The notes beneath the pieces were generated by a model. It saw only the letters and a program-made list of their open reading frames with translations, was not told where the DNA came from and ran no database searches. Of a stretch of 64,000 nucleotides of DNA, positions 11,226 through 22,090 are shown piece by piece (position 1 is the first letter of the stretch; the number at the start of each line of letters is the position of its first letter). The stretch comes from Hyaloperonospora brassicae (Eukaryota; Oomycota; Peronosporomycetes; Peronosporales; Peronosporaceae), in the NCBI GenBank assembly GCA_947650285.1, contig CANTFL010000565.1, positions 124,001 to 188,000 on the forward strand. Direction: 5' to 3'. The translations under genes and the position numbers were made by a program.

Positions 11226-13075
11226 CCGTTAAGGCTTGTCCGACTTGCCTTCGTGAGACTGCATCACTTCGAAACGGTTTCGGCTCTCTTGGCTCCACTC
11301 AAACTCTTGCAAGATCGCTCCACAACTCAGATCGGCCTCGTTCACCCACGTTAGGTCGGGATATCACTTCCATTTCACCAGAAATTGACGGTGTACTCGC
11401 CCATAACGGGTTTTTTGACCTGATCGCACGTCCAATACCTCTTCCACTCCATATTTTTCCTCCTCAAGATCGCTCTTCCAATTTTTATCTGGTAGCAGAG
11501 CTTCATCAAAACTTAAGCGACTTGCTTCATCTATCGTAAGCTGATACTTCGGTCGTTCAGGGAACGTCTTTACCTTCTTCCGCTTCGATAGATGTACGAT
11601 AGGAAATAGCCGATATGGGGTCCCAGCGATCTCCACTTTCACCGCGTGATCTCCACATATATCCGCCACTCGAAATGGGCCATGCCACATATGCCCTAGC
11701 TACTTCGCGTAGCCTTCCTTGACTTGATCTAGTTATAGTCATACTTGTGTACCCACTTCGACTTCGTGTGGCTCCAGGTCTTCATTGTGTCAATCCGCTC
11801 GCTCCTGGATAGCGGCTCGTAAGTGATCGTTCACTGCAGATAGAGCTAGCTGGTAGTGTCTTTAGATCTTGTATCTCCACCTCTTTGGGTCGCGATATCG
11901 TGTTTAAGTGTTCCCTACTGATAACGTAGCTTCCAATGTTGACCGCGGGTCCCACCAATGAATCAGATAGAATGGGGTGTCCCCCCGAATTCAATCTTGC
12001 GTGGTGTTAATTGCAAATGTGAGTCGCTCAGCATACTCATCCCAGTCTCGTTGGTCAACTTCAGCCACGTACATCTCGAGCGAATGCGTCAAGGTTTGCA
12101 CCATTCGTTCGGCTGTTCCATTTGCTTGTGGCCTGTAGGTCATAGTAACACGCTGTTTCTGTCCTACGATCCGACTGAAGGCTCGAAAAAAATCGGACAT
12201 AAATTCCGGTTCTCGATCGTGTCTGATAGCCTCGCTAGCTCCGAAGCGCCGAAACACACATTCTTCGTAATTCTCCGCTATTGTTGTGCTGTTCGAGATG
12301 AGCTTGCCTTTGCAATCACATATCCTGAGAAGAGGTCCACCCAAATGATCAGTTCGGTATTCCCCTTGATAGACTTGGGCAACGACGGGATATGATCCAT
12401 TGCGATGATCTGGAATAAATAGATTGCTTGTAAGTTGCCCAGGGATGTCCCATGAATCGTCGGGCTTCCTTTTCCGGTCTCACAGTCCGTCCATTCGTCC
12501 ACATATCCTTGCACCCTCCGATATAGTCCTCTCCAATGGATTCGCGATCTGATTCTCCGATAGGCTCTGCTGATACCCTGATGGACTCCTTCCAGACTCG
12601 TATGATAGTGATGCAAAAAATCCTGTTGCAATGTCTCAGGGATCGCCAACCTTATCAAACCATTGCGATCCTCTGACTCTCTTTTCGCCATGGGGCAGAA
12701 AAATTGCAGATCGTTCTCATCGATCTCGTACTCCGGTGCCAGTTTTGCGCACATCTTCACCTCTTCCGCGTCTAAGTTTAATACATCACCACTTATATAC
12801 TTCTTGATATTGACAATCCAACGCTCTTCATCTTGAGCTTGGACAATTCGCTGAATCATAATCCTCTGTACTATCTCCTCCTGTATCACTTCAGGTTCGT
12901 GACCTATCCTCCCGGCTGATCTCGTGATCGCAGTTGTCCGAGCCAGCTGACCATTTTGCTTGGGCTTCAACAATTCATCGAGACGGTTCAGAGTCATCAG
13001 ATATTGCCGATCTTCGTCGGCTACAACAGTTCTTCCTGTTTCAATCTGGACTGCTGTACTGGCTAGTCGATCTGC
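11226..13075 (-). pseudogene. Integrase with GPY/F and chromodomain, E2
   Basis: In coding order: zinc-binding module HHYHTSLEGVHQGISRAYRR (about 12610-12550), first catalytic Asp in MDHIPSLPKSIKG (about 12400), second in RHDREPEFMSDFF (about 12215) and Glu in TAERMVQTLT (about 12115). The complete DDE set is therefore visible. Then come the GPY/F-like MWHGPFRVADICGDHAVKVE (11690-11630) and a chromodomain, RVHRQFLVKWK (about 11395-11363) then TWVNEADLSCG. One UGA replaces a residue of the chromodomain KWKG motif, and frameshifts separate core and tail. Chromodomains of chromoviral integrases are thought to direct insertion into marked chromatin. Confidence 0.85.
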
Positions 13076-13079
13076 ACTT

Positions 13080-13560
13080 TGGTTCCATTTCGCTTCATAT
13101 GTAGAAACTCGTGACTAGGCCAAGATCGCAATTTCCCTAACGCTTTATGCCGGAAGTTGAAGGCCCGGTGCCTTGCAGTCAATCTCACCACGCATCTGTC
13201 GAATCACCAGTTGGAGTCTCCGCGCAGAATCACTCGCCCCTGTCCAGATCGGCCAGTGAATCGAAGCATAATAGAAAGTCACAATACTCAGCATCATTAA
13301 CGATGAGGTCGAGATCGTATTTAAATTCTGCCGCCACGATCGTCCACTCGGGTAACCTCCATATCACAGCACTGTACGACCCTCCTTTCTTTTTTATCCT
13401 CGCCGATCCATCGAACCAGCCACCAGCAACTCCTCATCTGCTTCCACCGTTGGAGTAGGCGTCGATATTTTGAGTCGGCAGTCCTTTCGGGGGGAAATCG
13501 CAATCAGCATCTCTTCCACCTCTTAATTCGGGGTGATACTCGCTGCTAGCATGCCCAAAA
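13080..13560 (-). pseudogene. Second RNase H domain, E2
   Basis: WFDGSARIKKKGGSYSAVIW (about 13413-13354) followed by IVNDAEYCDFLLCF (about 13310-13270) gives the first Asp and the Glu of the RNase H active site. Further on, LRSWPSHEFLHMKRN (about 13125-13085) matches the region before the last Asp. It is separate from the first RNase H at 13760-14000 and precedes integrase. Stops and shifts interrupt it. Confidence 0.65.
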
Positions 13561-14527
13561 TATATTATTTTATCTTTTCGCACCTCTTCACCTCCATAGT
13601 CCAGTCTGACAGCAAAGCAGCCCATCGTCCTAATCTCTCGTTGATCCCTCGAGATTGAATCAACGACTCTAACGTAGAATGTCGGGTCAGCACAGTGATC
13701 TTCCGCGAGGCAAGCGTAGTATAGCATGCATCCATAACGCGAAGTAACGCCAGCACTGCCTTTTCCACCGTTCCGTGGTTAAGCTCATTGGGCTTCAACG
13801 TGTGGCTAGTAAACGTCACCGGATGGTACACGCCATCGTACTCCTGTATCAGGGCCGCTGAGACAGCGCACTTACTAGCGTAGACCACGATCACGGGAGG
13901 GCGATCTGGGTCGAAATGTTTGAGCATGGGAGCTGTAGCTATCTTAGCCTTTAGCATAGTGAAAGCAACCTTGGCTTCCGTCCATCGACCCTCGTTCGAA
14001 CATTCGTCTCCTGCCTCGAGCTGAGATCGGCCGATCTCGAAGAAATCCGATTTCCTTGACTCATACAACACCGCGGCATACACCGCAAAATTCTCAATGA
14101 AGCAGCGGTAGTAGTTCAAGCTCCCGAGAAAGATTGCATAGCTCGTAGCGAGCTAGGAAACGGGATGTTGACCAACGATTTCAAGTTCTTGGGCTGAGCC
14201 TCCAGACCGTCCATCGACACTCGATATCCTAAATAATCGACCTTACGGCACCCCAAAAACTCTTTGTGAAACTGATATACAGATTCCACTTATCACATGC
14301 TTCCAGCAATCGCTCTACTTTTGGGTACAGAAATTCCCATGAGGTGGCTGGTATGAGGATGTCGTCAATGTAATATCGGCGTCCTAGTAATAGAAGATCG
14401 TCGATCTGTTTCAGGTTCGCCGTCCTTGAACACGTCGATCTGGTCCATCAGTGGTGGATCTCTGGCCGATCTTGAGGTATCCATTCAGCGCATTGTCGAC
14501 TAGAAGTTGGTAGATCCGGTGCGCGTT
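13561..14527 (-). pseudogene. pol: RT C-terminal part and first RNase H, E2
   Basis: The RT is cut at NAHRIYQLLVDNALNGYLKI (14525-14466). YYIDDILIP (about 14380) is an intact catalytic YxDD motif, followed by the thumb (KVERLLEACDKWNLYISF). RNase H: LKHFDPDRPPVIVVYASK (about 13925-13870), with Tyr replacing the usual first catalytic Asp, then SAALIQEYDG and ELNHGTVEKAVLALLR. One long open stretch runs 14119-13565. The N-terminal half of RT is not found on the other side of element A. Confidence 0.85.
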
Positions 14528-15860
14528 TGTAATGGAGTGGCGATCGTTCTTTTGAGAACTCGATTTTAACTCTCCACTGGCGCCCGGACGACCGACGAAC
14601 GGAGGGGGTACTCCGATTCCGGGTTCTTGATATCCTTCCTCACCTTGCGTACCCGTCGGTGGAGCGGGTTGCACTCTTCCAGGTGGACTCGTGTCAATGG
14701 GAAACTTGACTGTGTTTGCGATGGGGTCGAGGTTCGATTACGGTGTGTAAACTCCACACCACGATCGGGGTTGGTGTGATCACGTGGAATTCGTCACGCG
14801 GTTGCTTGTATGCTTGTGTAGTGCTCAATATGAGTCACCCTGATCTGTAATAGATCGCCTTGTACAAATGTAGACCTTAATTTGTGAGTCTTCTGACCAC
14901 TTGAGCCGTCTCTCGATCTTGGGTCCTCAACCATCAAGGGTTTCCTGCGTCCAGTCGCAGTTGGGGTTGTTTGAGATATCTTGAACCCTGTCCAAACAAT
15001 CCAGGGACATCACTTGATTAAAGTATGTAAACCTTTCTTTGACGTCAGGTGGCCAATGATCCACCTGGAGGAGATGTCAACACGTGTACTTTGAAGCAAA
15101 TTGAACTCTGGATAATGTTAACCAATCAAACCCAACAAACCTAATTCTGTCCCCATGTCTTGGACATCGTTTGCCACATGTCCCACTCTCTAGACGGTAG
15201 CGGTCTTGTACTTGCGTGGCCCACACCTGATATACTTCTCTAATCGCGATCACATACCTGATCACTGATCACGATCTCGATCGCTTCCTGATCGTGATCG
15301 CCTTTCTAATCGCGAATCACATGGTGTGCTCCACACCAAATTGACCGCCATCACATACCTGATCACTGATCACGATCTCGATCGCTTCCTGATCGTGATG
15401 CCTTGCTGGTCACGAATCACATGGTGTGCTCCACACCAACTTGACCGCCATCACATACTTGATCACTGGTCACGAACTCGATCGCCTCCTGATCGTGATC
15501 GCATTGCTGATCGCGGATCACATGGTGTGCTCCACACCGACCTGATCTCGATCACATACTTGATCTCGATCGTATACCTGATTACTGGTCACGATCTCGA
15601 TCACTAATCACGATCTCGATCGCCTCCTTGATCGCGATTGCCTTCTTGATCGACTGATCGCCAACGTTACCTTCCGCCTCATACCTTGACCCAAGATCGC
15701 AGGCCCCAACCTGCCCGATCTGATATACATTTTAGTCTGACTGTCCAATGGACGCGATTTGACCAGATGTGGGACCGGGCCGCCAACCGTTTACTGGCTC
15801 GGACATAACGGGAATGCAATCAGTCCTTCTTCACCGAATTTCCATAGTCGCTTTGTCACA
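14528..15860 (-). mobile_element. LTR A1 (3' LTR of element A)
   Basis: The partner is 27676-29008, at a constant offset of 13148 bp. From about 14563 to 15764 I see no differences between the two, but there are four in the first 35 bp and many in the last 96 bp. It contains about 100-bp tandem repeats rich in GATC in what would be U3. ORFs inside are not genes. Confidence 0.9.
15246..15660. repeat. About 100-bp tandem repeats in LTR A1, GATC-rich
   Basis: The landmark CACATACYTGATC recurs at 15251, 15352, 15452 and, diverged, 15553. Each unit also carries ATGGTGTGCTCCACACC. I count 29 GATC sites in 15241-15660. The sequence is repeated in LTR A2 at 28394-28808. Confidence 0.9.
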
Positions 15861-15872
15861 GTCTTCCCCCGC
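15861..15872 (-). other. Polypurine tract of element A
   Basis: On the minus strand GCGGGGGAAGAC directly precedes the TGTGACAAAG start of the 3' LTR. It fixes element polarity independently of the pol genes. Confidence 0.7.
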
Positions 15873-15951
15873 ACCGTTGGTCGCCACACAGTGTCGATCT
15901 GACTGCGCACTCATCTTTTCGATTGGTCAGTCCCTCGTATTGACTTACGCC

Positions 15952-18533
15952 ATGTCGACGACAAAACATTTGCCACCTCTTCTTCTTTCAAATCGAATGA
16001 GTTGTCTCTTGGTCTTGGTGAGGTGACGTCCGTCCGCGATCTTAATTAGATGTACGCCGGGTCGTACCCGCTTCTTCCCAGAAGCAAGGTGACACCCGCT
16101 GCTTATGTTGATCGACCGAAGATGGCCGGCATGTCCGTCACTCTTTACGATCGCTTGGAGAGCTACAAAGAGATCGTAAGGCGTTACGGTTTCCTTGAAG
16201 ATGCCATAAAAGAAGAGAAGCACCGCGGCGATCGCCTAGAGCAGAAGTTCAACGAGTTGCGTAAATTCGGTATCCAGTTGCGTGGAAATATTAAGCATTG
16301 TTTCAAACGTTTGTTCTCCTCTTTTCAGAAGACTCTTCAGCGCAGCAAAGAATACGAAGGCGTCTTGAACAAGCAGGAGGATCGGGTGGCGAGGATTCAC
16401 GACTTGGAGAACGGGATCGAGCGCTTGAATATTTCCCTGTCCGAAGCTGTCTCGTCCGATCCAAAAAGAGTCGGCGTGACCAGACTTCGGTTCGTGCGTC
16501 TTTGTAGAAACAGTATCGGTAATGATTGAGCTCGCTAAACGAAGAGTTAAAATACCGGATTTCGCAACTCTAGTCGATCCGGGATCTACGGGACGCCGAC
16601 CCGAAGAAATACCAGGGTGCCTATGCGCGCGACCAGCAGATGATAGCCGGTCTCGCAAAAAAAGAAAGCGTCATTTTTTTCGCTCAGTATTTAACATGGC
16701 GCTGAGATTACGGATTAAAAGCGCGAACTGGATCGACTGTGCAAGGTGATGGCGGATTTCCACTTTAAAAATACGTGTCTTCGACGTAAGACCCAGGAAC
16801 GGAAAAATGCTCGTGGTGTCGCAGTCGCCGATCGCTATTTCGCTGAAGGTGATTGCGACCAACTTCGGGCTCATCTGGCTCTGCTGGCATCTGGTCTTCC
16901 GTTTGCTACAGCGTCAGTTACATCTTCTTTGGACATCAAGCGTAACTGGAGCGACAGTAACCATGGTCTCCCTTCCGAGCGCACGCGGGTTTCCTGAGAC
17001 TCCTCTCCTCTAACCCCGACCAGGACCTCGACGCGATCTGCCCATATCGAAATCTTTTGATGGGCCTACGCGATCATCTCCAAGCACGCGATCCGCTGAT
17101 TAGTGCAGATTGATGCTGTTAGGCCACGGGGCAAGATACAGCAATCGGGAAAGCCTGCGTTGCGTACAAAGCCAACCAAGTCTACTTCTTTCCCGCGATC
17201 GATCTTGCCCACGCAATCAACTAGGTCGGCTTCGGTGAATATTCCGCACAATCAGCTGAGTTGCTACGAGCGGTCGATCCTCCCAAGTTTTCTGCATCTG
17301 CACCTGTAGCAGCCCCCTCACGATTAGTTTCTCACAGGAGGCCAGCTGGGTTAGCGCGATCACCTAAACCTAAGCGATAGGTATCGTTCAAGCGTTCATC
17401 CGAGGTGTGCCTAAAGAAATATGCTAATTCTTCTTCGATTCAGGAGGCTCCGGTGATCTCCACGAAGACTGCGCAAGAAGAGATGGAAAGTCGAGCGAAT
17501 TTGGAGAATCAGTTTTCTTCGTCATCCAACTTGAGCGTTTCGTCCAGTTCCTCGGGGGTGCCACCCGCGCCGCGCTATCTGGGTCGCGAGCTACTTCCCG
17601 TAGACGAGCTTCGACTTCTGCTAAACCGTCCAAACTTGATCGACCTGCATCCACGATCGTAATTGAAGGATGCATCTCAGACTCGCAATCTTCTTCTCCG
17701 GCTCCATCGACGACTCCCAAGATATTTAAAGTATCCAAGATCGATCTTATGAGGGATATGTCGAGCGATTCGTCTAGCAGTCTCAGCATTTACAGTGATG
17801 ATCGCGAAATCGTGAACAAACTGTTGTCTTCTGGCCAATATATCGCGCTGCCATTCTCTAGTGTACCACGCGATCAGTGGATCCCTGGGTAAGCTGTCGC
17901 GTTTTCGGACAACTTTTCAACCAATCCCATGTTCGTCGCGTCGAGTCAGCTATACCAGTGTCGCTGAGATGGAAGTGAAGTTCATAATCAAATATTTTTA
18001 CAAGCCGTAATTCTTATGTTCCCCGCGTACAAGGCACCGAGGCCTTCGACACTCCAGGATGATCAATGGACTCCCCAGTTATATTTTTCTGCGCAGATTA
18101 CGTCTATCTACAGCCATGAACCATGCAAAATTCTCGATCAACCGATCGAGCCGATCTCCAATCCAGTGACTAGTGTTTCAAGGAATTGGTGGAAAATTAT
18201 CGCGCGTTTGAAAATCGTCACTGACAAGCGCTATGGAAATCGACTCGTGTTCTCCCCATCTTCAGTCGGCAGCTCCAGGTGGATCTGGAGTTGGTTGAAT
18301 TTTGTGAAGAGCGCTGGCAACACCAATCACGATCGGGACCTCGTTGGAAAACTGTCCTCCATTTTACCCTTCAAGGGATGATCGACGGGCCTTGTGACTT
18401 GGAAATTCTGTTGGACCCCTTCTTTACACTTCCCGGCCTCGTCAGAGATAATATTGTGGTGCCCTGGTATAGAAGGCAAGACGACCAAGATTCCAAACTT
18501 GATCACTGCCTTGTAGCTAGCTGGATCAGCTGA
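15952..18533 (+). pseudogene. Opposite-strand ORF (aORF) of element A, coiled-coil protein, frameshifted
   Basis: It lies on the plus strand, opposite to the element's pol, between integrase and the 3' LTR. The first ATG (15952) is 92 bp from the LTR edge. Segments in order: a helical, charged coiled coil starting MAGMSVTLYDRLESYKEIVR (16122-16450), more helical sequence to about 16950, a Ser-rich stretch (SSSSNLSVSSSSSGVPP, about 17520, and SSDSSSSLSIYSDD, about 17760), KFIIKYFYKP (about 17980), SRNWWKIIARLKIVTDKRYG (about 18178-18237) and a C-terminal block LQGMIDGPCDLEILLDPFF (18368-18424). The last two blocks align with the minus-strand gene 365-3005, which shows protein-level conservation. 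Several frameshifts make it a pseudogene. No named family is recognised; a Gag-like accessory or regulatory role is conjecture. Confidence 0.65.
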
Positions 18534-18539
18534 GCCGTG

Positions 18540-18990
18540 GCGTAATTAGTATCGGTCCGCGATCGCAATCAATTTTGGGTCTTTGATCACTCGTATATCT
18601 TGCAAATTCTTCCCTTGTTGATCGTCTAAGAGTTGTGAGTCTCTTCGTTCAATATAAATTTCCTCTTTCGTTTCAATCCTCGTGACCCATTGTTGATCGT
18701 CTTCTTTATCTCTTTAACCATGTTCGATCATGTCACCCTCCGTCCAGTTTGTTCGCGATTAAAGGTCCAGTGATCTGATGACTGCGATCAGAAATACCAC
18801 CATCCGGATCGCTCCTGATCATAGATTCACTGATCTGATCACCGTGATCCAATCCGCTGATCCGATCATCGTGATCCGATCCACCGATGCTGATCCTGGC
18901 GATCATTAATACTGCATGACCTTCACCTGCGCGATCACGTCGGCAAACCTTCGATTGCTATACTCACAACATCTACCTTAACAGCTTCCC
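18540..18990. other. GATC-rich spacer between aORF and pol of element A
   Basis: Short imperfect repeats of the type CTGATCYGATCACCGTGATC fill 18760-18910. This spacer holds the position that the 42-bp repeats occupy in the other copies: between the convergent 3' ends of aORF and pol. Confidence 0.5.
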
Positions 18991-20560
18991 ATAAAACCTT
19001 CCTATACGTGACCCCAAGTCCGCGACCTGACCCTCACTCACCCGCATTACCCTCTTCATACGACTGCATCACTTCAATTCGATTCTTCCGCACACGATCA
19101 CGATCCCATTCTTGTGTCAACTCTTCACAGTTCAAGTCGGCTTCGTCCACCATTGACGGATCCCCATATCCTTTCTTTTATACTTTGAACTGTCGGTGCA
19201 CCCTGCCATAACGTGTTTACCGTCCTGATCGCATATATCTTATTATCTACACTTCGAACTCGTCTTCTGCCCGATCGCCTACTTAAATGTCTTCTGCCTT
19301 CAAAGCTTCCGCCAAGTCAACTCGATCCGCTTCGCTCATCCTCAGTTGTTCCATCGGTCAATCCGGAAACAGTCGTACGAATTTCAGCTTCGACACGTGA
19401 AATACTGGTAATACATGGTAGGGCGTACCTGCTATTTCCAATCTCACCGCGTGATCCCCGCACTTGCCGATCACTCGGAACGGTTTGTGTCACAAATGTG
19501 CCAATTTCCGAGCGTACCCCTCCTTTACGCGATCCAGAAATAGCCAGACTTTCGATCCGCTGCATTTTTATAGCAGATCTCGATCCTGATAATGCTGATC
19601 AGCCCGATTTCAAATTTCTATCTTCAGTCGACTGTTCAATGCCGCTCTCGCTCGTAATATTGGCGTTGTATGCAAAATCGCCATCGTCGTGGATCTCGAT
19701 CTTGCGACGCGGTACCCCCTAGTCGTAACTTGGCTTCCAACGTTGATCAGGGGTCCCAACCGTGAATTAAATAAAATGGCGTATCACCGCAAATTTGATC
19801 GTTTGCGGTGTTGATCGCGTATATAAATCGTTTGGCGTATTTATTTTAATCTCTCTGGTTCTCGTCCGACACATTCATCTTGATCGCTCTAGTTAACGTC
19901 TGTACTATGCGCTTTTCTGGGCTGTTTGATTGTGGCCTAGAAGCCATATTAGCTCGTTGTTTCTGGCCCACGATCCAATTAAACGAATGAAAGAAATTAG
20001 ACATGAACCCCGGCTCTCGATCGTGACGAACTGCTTCACGTGCTTTAAACCTTCTGAATACACATTCTTCGTAATTTTCCGCGATTGTTTGTGCGGTCCG
20101 AGATGCGTTCGCCTTCGCAACCACATGTCCAGAGAACAGGCCGACCCAGATCAACAACTCTGTGTTCCTTTGAACGACCGTGGCGAAGAAGGAATTTGAT
20201 ACATCGCTAGAATCTTAGAGGGTTACGTGGCTTAGATGTTATTCAGAGGGTCACTTTGATTGCAAAAGCGTCCATGGCCTGTTTCATAATCCACACAATT
20301 TCCCACATATCGTTGCACACTTCGATACAAACCGATCCAGTGAAACTTCGCCCTGACCCTCTAGTAAGTTCGACCTATACCCTAGAGGCCGCCCTCCTAA
20401 CTGGTATGACAATGATGTAAACAATCGGGCTGAAATGGCTACAGGATCTCTAACCGGCCCAACTTTACGCGATCTTCTGACTTTGTAGCTGATCTGGGAC
20501 AAAAAAGCAAAACTCGTCCTGATCGACCTCAAAGTCCGGCGCGACCGCGGCACATGGTTT
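18991..20560 (-). pseudogene. Integrase and chromodomain of element A
   Basis: The core is visible in the 20157-19846 stretch: LIWVGLFSGHVVAKANASRT, ENYEECVFRRFKAREAVRHD (second Asp) and PEKRIVQTLTRAI (Glu region). GPY/F sequence is at about 19560-19320 and a chromodomain tail (VDEADLNCEELTQEWDRDR) at about 19150-19095. Numerous shifts. It corresponds domain by domain to E2 11226-13075. Confidence 0.75.
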
Positions 20561-20619
20561 TACATCCGCTGATACAATCGTAGATAAGATCCAGCTCTCT
20601 TTATCCTGATCTTGCTTCA

Positions 20620-21330
20620 CTCAGTCTATTTGAATCTATTTTACGATCTCCTCTTCAAACATTTGTGGCGAAATGCGTCGTCGTGCGGCAGCACGGGTAT
20701 TCCCAGTTACTCGCACCATCTGATTCGTCTTGCGGGGTAAAAGTAACTCATATAGACGTTCTAGAGTCACTAGATCTTGGCGGTCATGGTCACCCATCAC
20801 TATCCGACCTTTCTCTTTCCGCAGAGCTTCACTTGCCAATCGATCTGCGCTTGCGTTTCAATCGCGTTTCACACGTAATAAATCCTGCTTTGGCCAGGAT
20901 CCGAGCTTCTTTATCGATTTATGTCTCAGAAGTTGTAGCCCTGGCGCCTTGTAATCGATCTATCCACGCATTTGCCTAATCACTAAATTTGAATCTTTTC
21001 ATATGATATTTCGTCCCCTGGTCTGATCAGTCAACAAATCAAAACATTGAAGTAGTCCTTTATACTCTGCTTCGTTGAAATTTAGATCAGGGACGAACTC
21101 AGATGCGGGGAAGCCACAACCTTCCAACCTAATAACCTCCAAACGATCGCGCTGCATACTCCACACTTTTTCTTTACTCTAGCAGACCCATCAAGACTAG
21201 CCACCGATTGATTTTCGTCCTCTTTGACCATAAGTGGAGGCATACTGATCGTTCGTCGTGGTTGTTTCTTTGGTGCAATCGTGATCAACATCTCATCCAC
21301 TTCTTGTCGAGGAGTTATAGTCGCTGCCAG
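20620..21330 (-). pseudogene. Second RNase H domain of element A
   Basis: SLDGSARVKKKCGVCSAIVW (about 21207-21148), NEAEYKGLLQCFDLL (about 21085-21040), KDSNLVIRQMRG (about 21000-20965) and SADRLASEALRKEKG (about 20860-20820) give the D, E, D, D set of a type I RNase H. It sits between the first RNase H and integrase. Frame is lost in two places. Confidence 0.7.
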
Positions 21331-22090
21331 AGTACGTAGTATCTCATCTTCTCCTTCTCACTTCAACGGATCTTCTTTGTCCAGTTTGATAACAATGCAG
21401 CCCATCGTCCTAATCTCCCATTAACAACGGAAGATTGTAGAAACTAGCCTAAGGTTGAATAACGCGTCAGCACGGTGATCTCACGAGACACCAGAATGGT
21501 ATAGCTTATATCTAGCATCCTTACCAATGGTAGCACCTCCTTCTTTACCACGCCATAGTTAATTAAGTTGGGCTCCAGCGTACGGCTTAAACAATGACCG
21601 GCCATTACGCCTCCTCGTGTTTCTGCAGCAAATCAGCCGACACAGCCCACTTAGTGGCATACACCTCAATTACTGGCGGCCGATCCGGGTCAAAGTGTTT
21701 CAAAATGGTGTTGTGGCTATCTTCTGTTTCTAAAGTGAACGCTATCGTTGCTTTCTCCCAGCGACTCCTGCCTTCCAGATCCTAATTTCCCTCAGAGATT
21801 GAGTGTGATTCGTGATCGACCCCAGCAATTCGATGCATTTCCTGATCGCCCCCAGCAATCGATTGCGATTCCCGATCGCCATCAGCGATTGAGTGTGATT
21901 CCTGATCACCCCCAGCAATTGGATTCAATTCCTGATCATCCCCAGGAACCAGGTGACAATTCAGATCGTTTTTATGGGCAGTATGACACAGCCGAGTTCG
22001 CCCAGGAACCTCCACTGTCTTTGGGTCGTCATCGACGGACCTCACGGAAATTGGATTCTCGTACTTCGTACAGTACTGAGGCATACAATG
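21331..22090 (-). pseudogene. RT-RNase H hinge and first RNase H of element A
   Basis: After the RT thumb an open stretch (22084-21782) carries five 10-residue repeats (IAGGDQESHS type). Then come RNase H motifs: FDPDRPPVIEVYATKWAVSA (about 21700-21641), with Tyr again at the usual catalytic Asp position, and degenerate sequence to 21331. Compared with E2, the repeat lengthens the linker just before the RWEKATIAFT motif. Confidence 0.65.
21811..21960. repeat. 30-bp tandem repeat, five units, coding length
   Basis: CCTGATCRCCCCCAGCAAT-type units start exactly at 21811, 21841, 21871, 21901 and 21931. The 30-bp period keeps frame: minus strand IAGGDQESHS, plus strand IPDRPQQLDS. Both strands are open across it. 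Confidence 0.85.

Larger units (their letters stand above)
11095..14527 (-). mobile_element. E2: truncated Gypsy pol (RT C-terminus to chromodomain)
   Basis: A minus-strand pol segment with no LTR of its own. At the high end it begins in the middle of RT exactly where LTR A1 starts (14528). At the low end it stops just past the 42-bp repeats, where the plus-oriented C-prime integrase ends. It is the best-preserved copy of the family's RT active site, RNase H, second RNase H and integrase. Confidence 0.8.

Noticed and set aside
15246..15660. CRISPR-like array
   Set aside because: Units of about 100 bp are near-identical throughout, with no repeat/spacer alternation, and lie inside an LTR duplicated at 28394-28808.
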